Assembly: GCA_002245135.1 (NCBI GenBank)
Contig: NGBS01000587.1
Coordinates: 124,001-188,000, forward strand
DNA length: 64,000 nucleotides
Direction of reading: 5' to 3'
Source of the DNA: Proteromonas lacertae
Lineage: Eukaryota > Sar > Bigyra > Opalinata > Proteromonadidae
A model generated the notes under the pieces. That model was not told the DNA's origin. It ran no database searches and saw nothing but the letters and a program-made list of their open reading frames with translations. Below are positions 59,447 through 64,000 of the stretch, piece after piece. Every line of letters starts with the position of its first letter. The stretch's first letter is position 1. Both the position numbers and the translations under genes were made by a program.

Positions 59447-61198
59447 ATGAGTGAAGTGCCGCTAATTAAGGAGAATTTTTATTCAGTATTTAATAATGAG
59501 TAATATAATTATTGGTAGGATGAAACAGGACCTCAGGAATATATCTGTTCCAGATGCAAGTCGCCTTTATCAGAAAATAATTTTTTCAAGCTGGACAACA
59601 CGTTGTTTTGCCTAAAGTGTATTTTTGAGACTATGGCACAGCGCAGTCAAAGCGTCCCAAGTTCGCCTAATCACGTAAATAAATGTGCTCGGTGTGGTAA
59701 GGTCAAGCCAAGTAGCTGCTTCTTCACTTACAGAAGATTAGGTCAAACCACTGCAGATAATGTATGTTCCTCTTGTAGAACAATTTACAACAGGAAGCAT
59801 CCAGGTAGACTTTCACCAGATGACATTATCACAACAAATCGGTTATTTGACACTATAGCTACTTCACCACATTCAGCTTTTTATTCATACACAAAAGAAG
59901 AAGGTAATCCAACCTCTTCAGTAATTTCAGTATCGCCAGAGACGATCAGTTCATCAAATTCAATTAATTCGAATATTTCATCACCACAAGTGTTTCAATT
60001 ATTCCAAGAACCACCACCACCGCAGCCTCCTGTTCCACTTCAATCTCGATCATTACCGTTACAAACACAACTACCACCACAAATTGAAACAACAAACGTA
60101 AGTGATGTAAATTATTTCAGTAATATATTATCGTTATCTTCACCGATTTTATCGATGAGTAATTTATTTAGCTCTTTAAGTACAACTCCATTAGCATCAG
60201 GATCAAGTACACCATCGTCATCAACTACATCATCCGCTACAAATAGTAATAATTCAGCAACATTAGAACAGTTACATCAACTACAGCAATTACAGCAGCA
60301 ATTATTACTGGAACAACAGCAGCAGCAGCTACAACAACAACATCAACAACATCAACAACAACAACAACAGCGACAACAACAACAACATTTTAACAGTAAT
60401 AATAATTGTTATAGCCCTATACATACATCATTCTTCTGTAATAATAATAGTAATAGTAATTTAATCAATACAAATAATAGTCCTTCAAGAATGATGTTAA
60501 ATACAATGATACAACAACAACAACAATCACCTCCACCAGTACCACTTCCAATACATCAGATTCGTTCAAATAACAACAACGGCAGTAATACATTACAATT
60601 AAGGAATTATGCTATAGATAGTCCAATTACTGTTTCAACACCAACTAGTACAACTTCATCATCAACATCGATTAATACTACTAGAAGAAGAACTAAATCA
60701 AAGAAGAATCAAGAGATAGATTTCAGGATAAGTTATGAAAATCTAAGAAAATTAGTTACTACTGATGTGTATAATGGTTTGAGAAAGGATAAGTTTAATG
60801 AATTGGTGATTTATTCGAATAATGCAACAGATATTGTCACTCAAATACCAGATGAGAAAACTCGTACAAACATAATGTTGAATGAAATCACCATATTCTA
60901 TCATATATCCAGTGAAGAGGTGTGTTGTAAGTCCTGTGGTAAAAAAATAGCTCAAATTGAATGCTTCATACATGAGAATTATGTAATTTGTAAGGATTGT
61001 TCGTTGAAAGTTGATATAAGAGATTTGTCTGATTGGGAGTATACTGGTAAGAGACCTATACAGTTGCAATGTGTTAGATGCAAACACATTATTCCATATC
61101 ACAAGTTTTTGAAGTATAACAGAAAAGATGAGATAAAGAGACAAAATACCTGTAGTTATTGTAGATTAAAACAGTGGATAGATTATTATAGGTCTTAG
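59447..61198 (+). CDS. Poly-Q zinc-finger protein (copy 1)
   Basis: Exons 59447-59485 and 59519-61198 give 572 residues. Three cysteine-rich units are visible. Residues about 20-50 have C.RCKSPL...LFCLKC. Residues about 70-110 have CARCGKVKPSSCFFTYR..., then CSSCR. The C-terminal unit has CCKSCGKKIAQIECF, CKDCSLKV, QCVRCKHIIPYHKFLKY and CSYCRLKQW. The spacing suggests zinc-binding ribbons or degenerate LIM-like folds; the second unit resembles the CxxC...F...CxxCR zinc ribbon seen in some fungal transcription regulators. The middle is rich in Ser, Gln (runs of 5-6) and Pro with TTRRRTKSKKN, a possible nuclear localisation signal. A nuclear regulator is inferred. A paralogue lies convergently at 62130. 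Confidence 0.75.
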
Positions 61199-62129
61199 TG
61201 TAAATTAAGTAATTGAAACTGTAACATATATCAATTTTATGTAGAGTGCATTGTTTAAAGTTAGTTTTATGTTATATGATTATTAAATCTAAAACAAATC
61301 TAAAACTTAATGTTTTAAATTGATGTGTATTTATGTTTAAAAACAAAATTTAAAAAATGAAACAAAAACGACTCTATTTTTTGTAATGCTAATTTTGTTC
61401 TATTGCTTAGTTCTACCTATTTAATACTATTATTTATTAATGGTATAATCTATATAAAACTGGATGTATACTTCCTAAAAATTCCTTAGGAATCAGAATT
61501 CTGTGTAATATATACTACTGGCGTTATCAGTATGTGAAACATGAATGTATAGAATATTAATAAACAAATAATAGTAGAAATGTGTTTATTCTCACCCCTT
61601 ATCAATACAGATAAATAAAATAGGCTATTATCTTTGATGTTCAACCCCATTTGATATAAAAATCGAGATATTCTATTATTTCTGTTTAATTTAAGCACGT
61701 TATTTCGGAATTAGTCTGTGAAAATGAAATTATTTCTATTTATTGAAAGTAGTTGAATAATTTACGTAGATATTCTTGAGTGTATTGCATATAAACATTT
61801 ATATAAAGGCTTAATAAGTAAATGTAAAAAAATACTGAAAATAATTCTTGTCTATTTTTAGAATTTCTAAAAAGTAATATAAAATAGTATATCAACAACA
61901 GCTCTGATGTATAAAGGATTATTTTTGTACTGTAAAATTGTCTTGTTTATGAGAAATGCCTAATGTGAAAATGGGTAATGAAAAATATGAAACGGGTATA
62001 AATTTGGGTTATGAAAATAATTTCATCTATTTTTCTCATTAAATACCCAAAATACAACAATATAATAATCGGTAAAATAAAATATATAATATATAACGAA
62101 TATTAAAATATCATAATTTACGTTTCATG
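61199..62129. other. Intergenic region between convergent paralogues
   Basis: AT-rich 3'-3' spacer. It contains an exact AAACGACTCTATTTT (61366-61380), which elsewhere precedes start codons, yet no gene start follows it convincingly. No other feature seen. Confidence 0.5.
61366..61380 (+). promoter_or_regulatory. Orphan copy of AAACGACTCTATTTT motif
   Basis: Identical over 15 bases to the motif 32234-32248 upstream of lipase paralogue C. No supportable ORF follows on either strand. Confidence 0.3.
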
Positions 62130-64000
62130 TTAATCTTCTACATTTCCGTCTTTCCATTCCTTAAGTCTACAACAACTACAAGAACTTTGTCTTTCAATAT
62201 CATCTTCGTTTGTAAACTTAAGGAATTTATGATAGCACACATTCTTACCACATTTTTCACATCTCAAGCAAATACAGCTTTCACCACATGGACAATCTAA
62301 TAATGTTTCATTTGGCACTTTTAAAGAACAAGCTTTACATATAAAATCATTTTCATATATAAAACATTGTCTCTTTACCACTTTATGTGAACATTTTTTA
62401 CACTTTACTTTAACAGACAAATCTGAATAAAATAAAACCAATTGTTGAATCATTAAATATATTTTTGTATCTTCATTCTTTATTGCTGTACATATTAGCG
62501 GTGAACATCTTGTATAAATAATTATATCTCTTTCTTCAGCAACATAAAAGTTGTATACATTCATTGATACAGAATTTTTGAATAATACTCTTGAAATTCT
62601 AACATCAATATTCCTTTGGTTTGGATAATCATTTACAAATGGTAATGGCGGTGGTGATTGTGGTTGTTGCTGATGTGGCTGTTTCTGTTTCTGTTGTGTT
62701 GGTTTAACTAATGGTAATGGTAATGCAACAGGTGGTGGTGGTAAATTGGGAGACATTAACTCAATAGCTCGTGGTTGTTTTGGCTTTATTACTAATGTTC
62801 TACCTTGCTCTGGAAATGGAAATAATCCTCTTCCTAATTCACTGGCTATTAGTTTATTAGGAGTTTTTAATTGGTTTTAATTTCTTCTTTGATATTACCA
62901 TTTGGTTTTCTAATACTGGTCCATCATCATATTCATTCATTGAATACACTTTTGAGTTTGATTGAATAGGTTGTGGTGGTGGTGGTGGTGGTGGTAATGG
63001 TAGTTGTACTTGTTGTCTTATCTGTTGTTGTATCATTCTTTGTTCTTGAAGTCCTGGTTGATATAACTCATATTCGGTGGGTATATATTTTCTAACTGGA
63101 ATAAAATCAATTAATCTGTTATTATTTGGTTGTAATTGAATTTGTTGTTGTTGTTGTATTTGATGTATTCTTTCAGGAGATAAGAGAGGTAAATCATTTG
63201 GTATTGGCAATGTTGGTTCAATGTAATTTGAATTATAATCAACTCTTGGAAGAGGTAATGATACTCTCTTATAAGTAGGAAGTGGAAGTGTTTGAGGTTG
63301 ATGTTGCTGTTGTTGATGTGGATTTTGACGTTGTTGTTGATGTTGTTGATTTGTATTAACAAATGGTAACGGAAGTATTTGAATTTGTTGAGGCGGGTTG
63401 AGTTCTATAACCATAATTGTTAGGGTTATTATTAACTACATCATATCCACCATCATCCATCATTTCAGTAACTATCATTTCATTTGGATAGGTTGGTATA
63501 TATTCATTATTATTATTGACATATACACTATTCATTGGCAATTGTGGTGGTTGTGGTAGAGATTGTTGTGATGGTATTGGTAAAGGTAATTGTTGTGGTG
63601 GTGGAGGTGGAGGAAGAGAAGAAGAAGAAGAAGGTGGTGGTGGTTGTTGTTGATATGATTGGTTCATAGATAATCTTGGAATTTTAGTTGGTTGAATATT
63701 ATCATTATCAAATGGATAAGATGCAGATCTTTTAATACTCTTATTTTGATTTGATTGTGAATATTTCTTTTCAATTTTTGCTGCTATTTCTATAATCAAT
63801 CTTTCTTGTTCTTGACTTAATTGAAGATCAGGTTCTTCATTTCTTTGATTTTTACTTTTAATTTGTTCAGTTATTTCAGATAAGAGAGATTGCAGTTGAG
63901 ATAAAGAATCACCTGACTCTTTATTTTCATTAATAATGCTTGCAGATGATGGTAATTCATTTGTTGGAAGTGTTGCTGTTGATGATGTTTTCTTCTTTGT
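62130..64000 (-). CDS. Poly-Q zinc-finger protein (copy 2), 5'-partial
   Basis: The gene enters from the right edge on the minus strand and ends at TAA 62130-62132. The N-terminal part in the window (to about 63460) is acidic/Gln-rich with a basic stretch (KSIKRSASYPF). It is followed by long Gln/Pro-rich low complexity (LPLPFVNTNQQ, QQQQIQLQP, PPPPPPPQ). The C-terminal unit has KCKKCSHKVVKRQCF, CKACSLKV, LRCEKCGKNVCYHKFLKF and CSCCRLKEW, clearly paralogous to the gene at 59447-61198. Two frame changes need introns or are defects. One, near 63415-63460, fits a 46-bp phase-1 intron (GTGGAT...TTATAG). The other, near 62760-62880, has no convincing splice pair. Zinc binding is inferred from Cys spacing; function unknown. 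Confidence 0.65.

Noticed and set aside
525-63460. Genome-wide programmed +1 frameshifting (several +1 offsets near TAGA)
   Set aside because: The shared TAGA is simply TAG|A of 3' splice sites; most cases resolve as short introns that happen to be open in one frame.
1-64000. CRISPR arrays, transposon ends, rRNA genes
   Set aside because: No regularly spaced repeats, no terminal inverted repeats with transposase, and no rRNA-like GC-rich conserved blocks were seen.

Overview
The window is nuclear DNA of a unicellular eukaryote with a very AT-rich genome. Evidence: about 88 spliceosomal introns that I could place by reading frame, most only 25-46 bp (GTAT... to ...TAG, some with an ACTAAT-like branch site); asparagine-, glutamine- and glutamate-rich low-complexity tracts; microsatellites inside introns; and clearly eukaryotic genes (importin alpha, eRF3, an SMG7/EST1-like protein, kinesin, a PMCA-type Ca2+-ATPase, LRR-kinases). 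The standard code fits; 21 readable stops are TAA (18) or TAG (3), never TGA. The lineage is not certain. The giant FN3/beta-sandwich protein resembles repeats common in stramenopiles, and ~30-bp introns are known from Blastocystis-like stramenopiles, but this is only a suggestion.

Layout. 2-14591: 3' part of a giant FN3/beta-sandwich protein. 15335-18953: PMCA-type Ca2+-ATPase with an unusual Cys/His-rich insertion. 19593-23400: EGF-containing type I membrane protein. 24093-25700: importin alpha. 25860-26851: Ap4A phosphorylase family. 27019-27470 (minus): small EGF membrane protein. 27769-29800: ankyrin protein. 29907-33333: three tandem class-3 lipase paralogues with progressive loss of the catalytic triad. 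33462-35202: SMG7/EST1-like protein. 36319-37425: type II membrane glycosyltransferase. 37525-39900: two tandem membrane-anchored alpha/beta hydrolases. 40055-43657: (pseudo)kinase-LRR protein. 43778-46005: LRR protein. 46376-46639: truncated beta-helix fragment. 46876-48615 (minus): second kinase-LRR gene, possibly broken. 48806-50452 (minus): eRF3. 51004-59147: 16-exon gene joining a catalytically dead calpain, EF-hand and C2-like regions and a kinesin motor. 59447-61198 and 62130-64000 (minus): convergent zinc-finger/poly-Q paralogues, the second running off the window.

The most notable items are the pseudo-calpain/kinesin fusion, whose frame is continuous across 16 exons; the lipase triplet with graded loss of Ser, Asp and His; and the LRR genes, whose LRR-encoding introns are all phase 1, giving symmetric exons, some of exactly 84 nt (one 28-residue LRR). 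Pseudoenzymes recur: lipase, kinase and calpain. eRF3 (with an N-terminal PABP-binding PAM2-like motif) and the SMG7-like protein would act together in translation termination and nonsense-mediated decay; the other genes mostly serve the cell surface, signalling or the cytoskeleton. All exon structures come from reading the sequence by eye and need transcript support.
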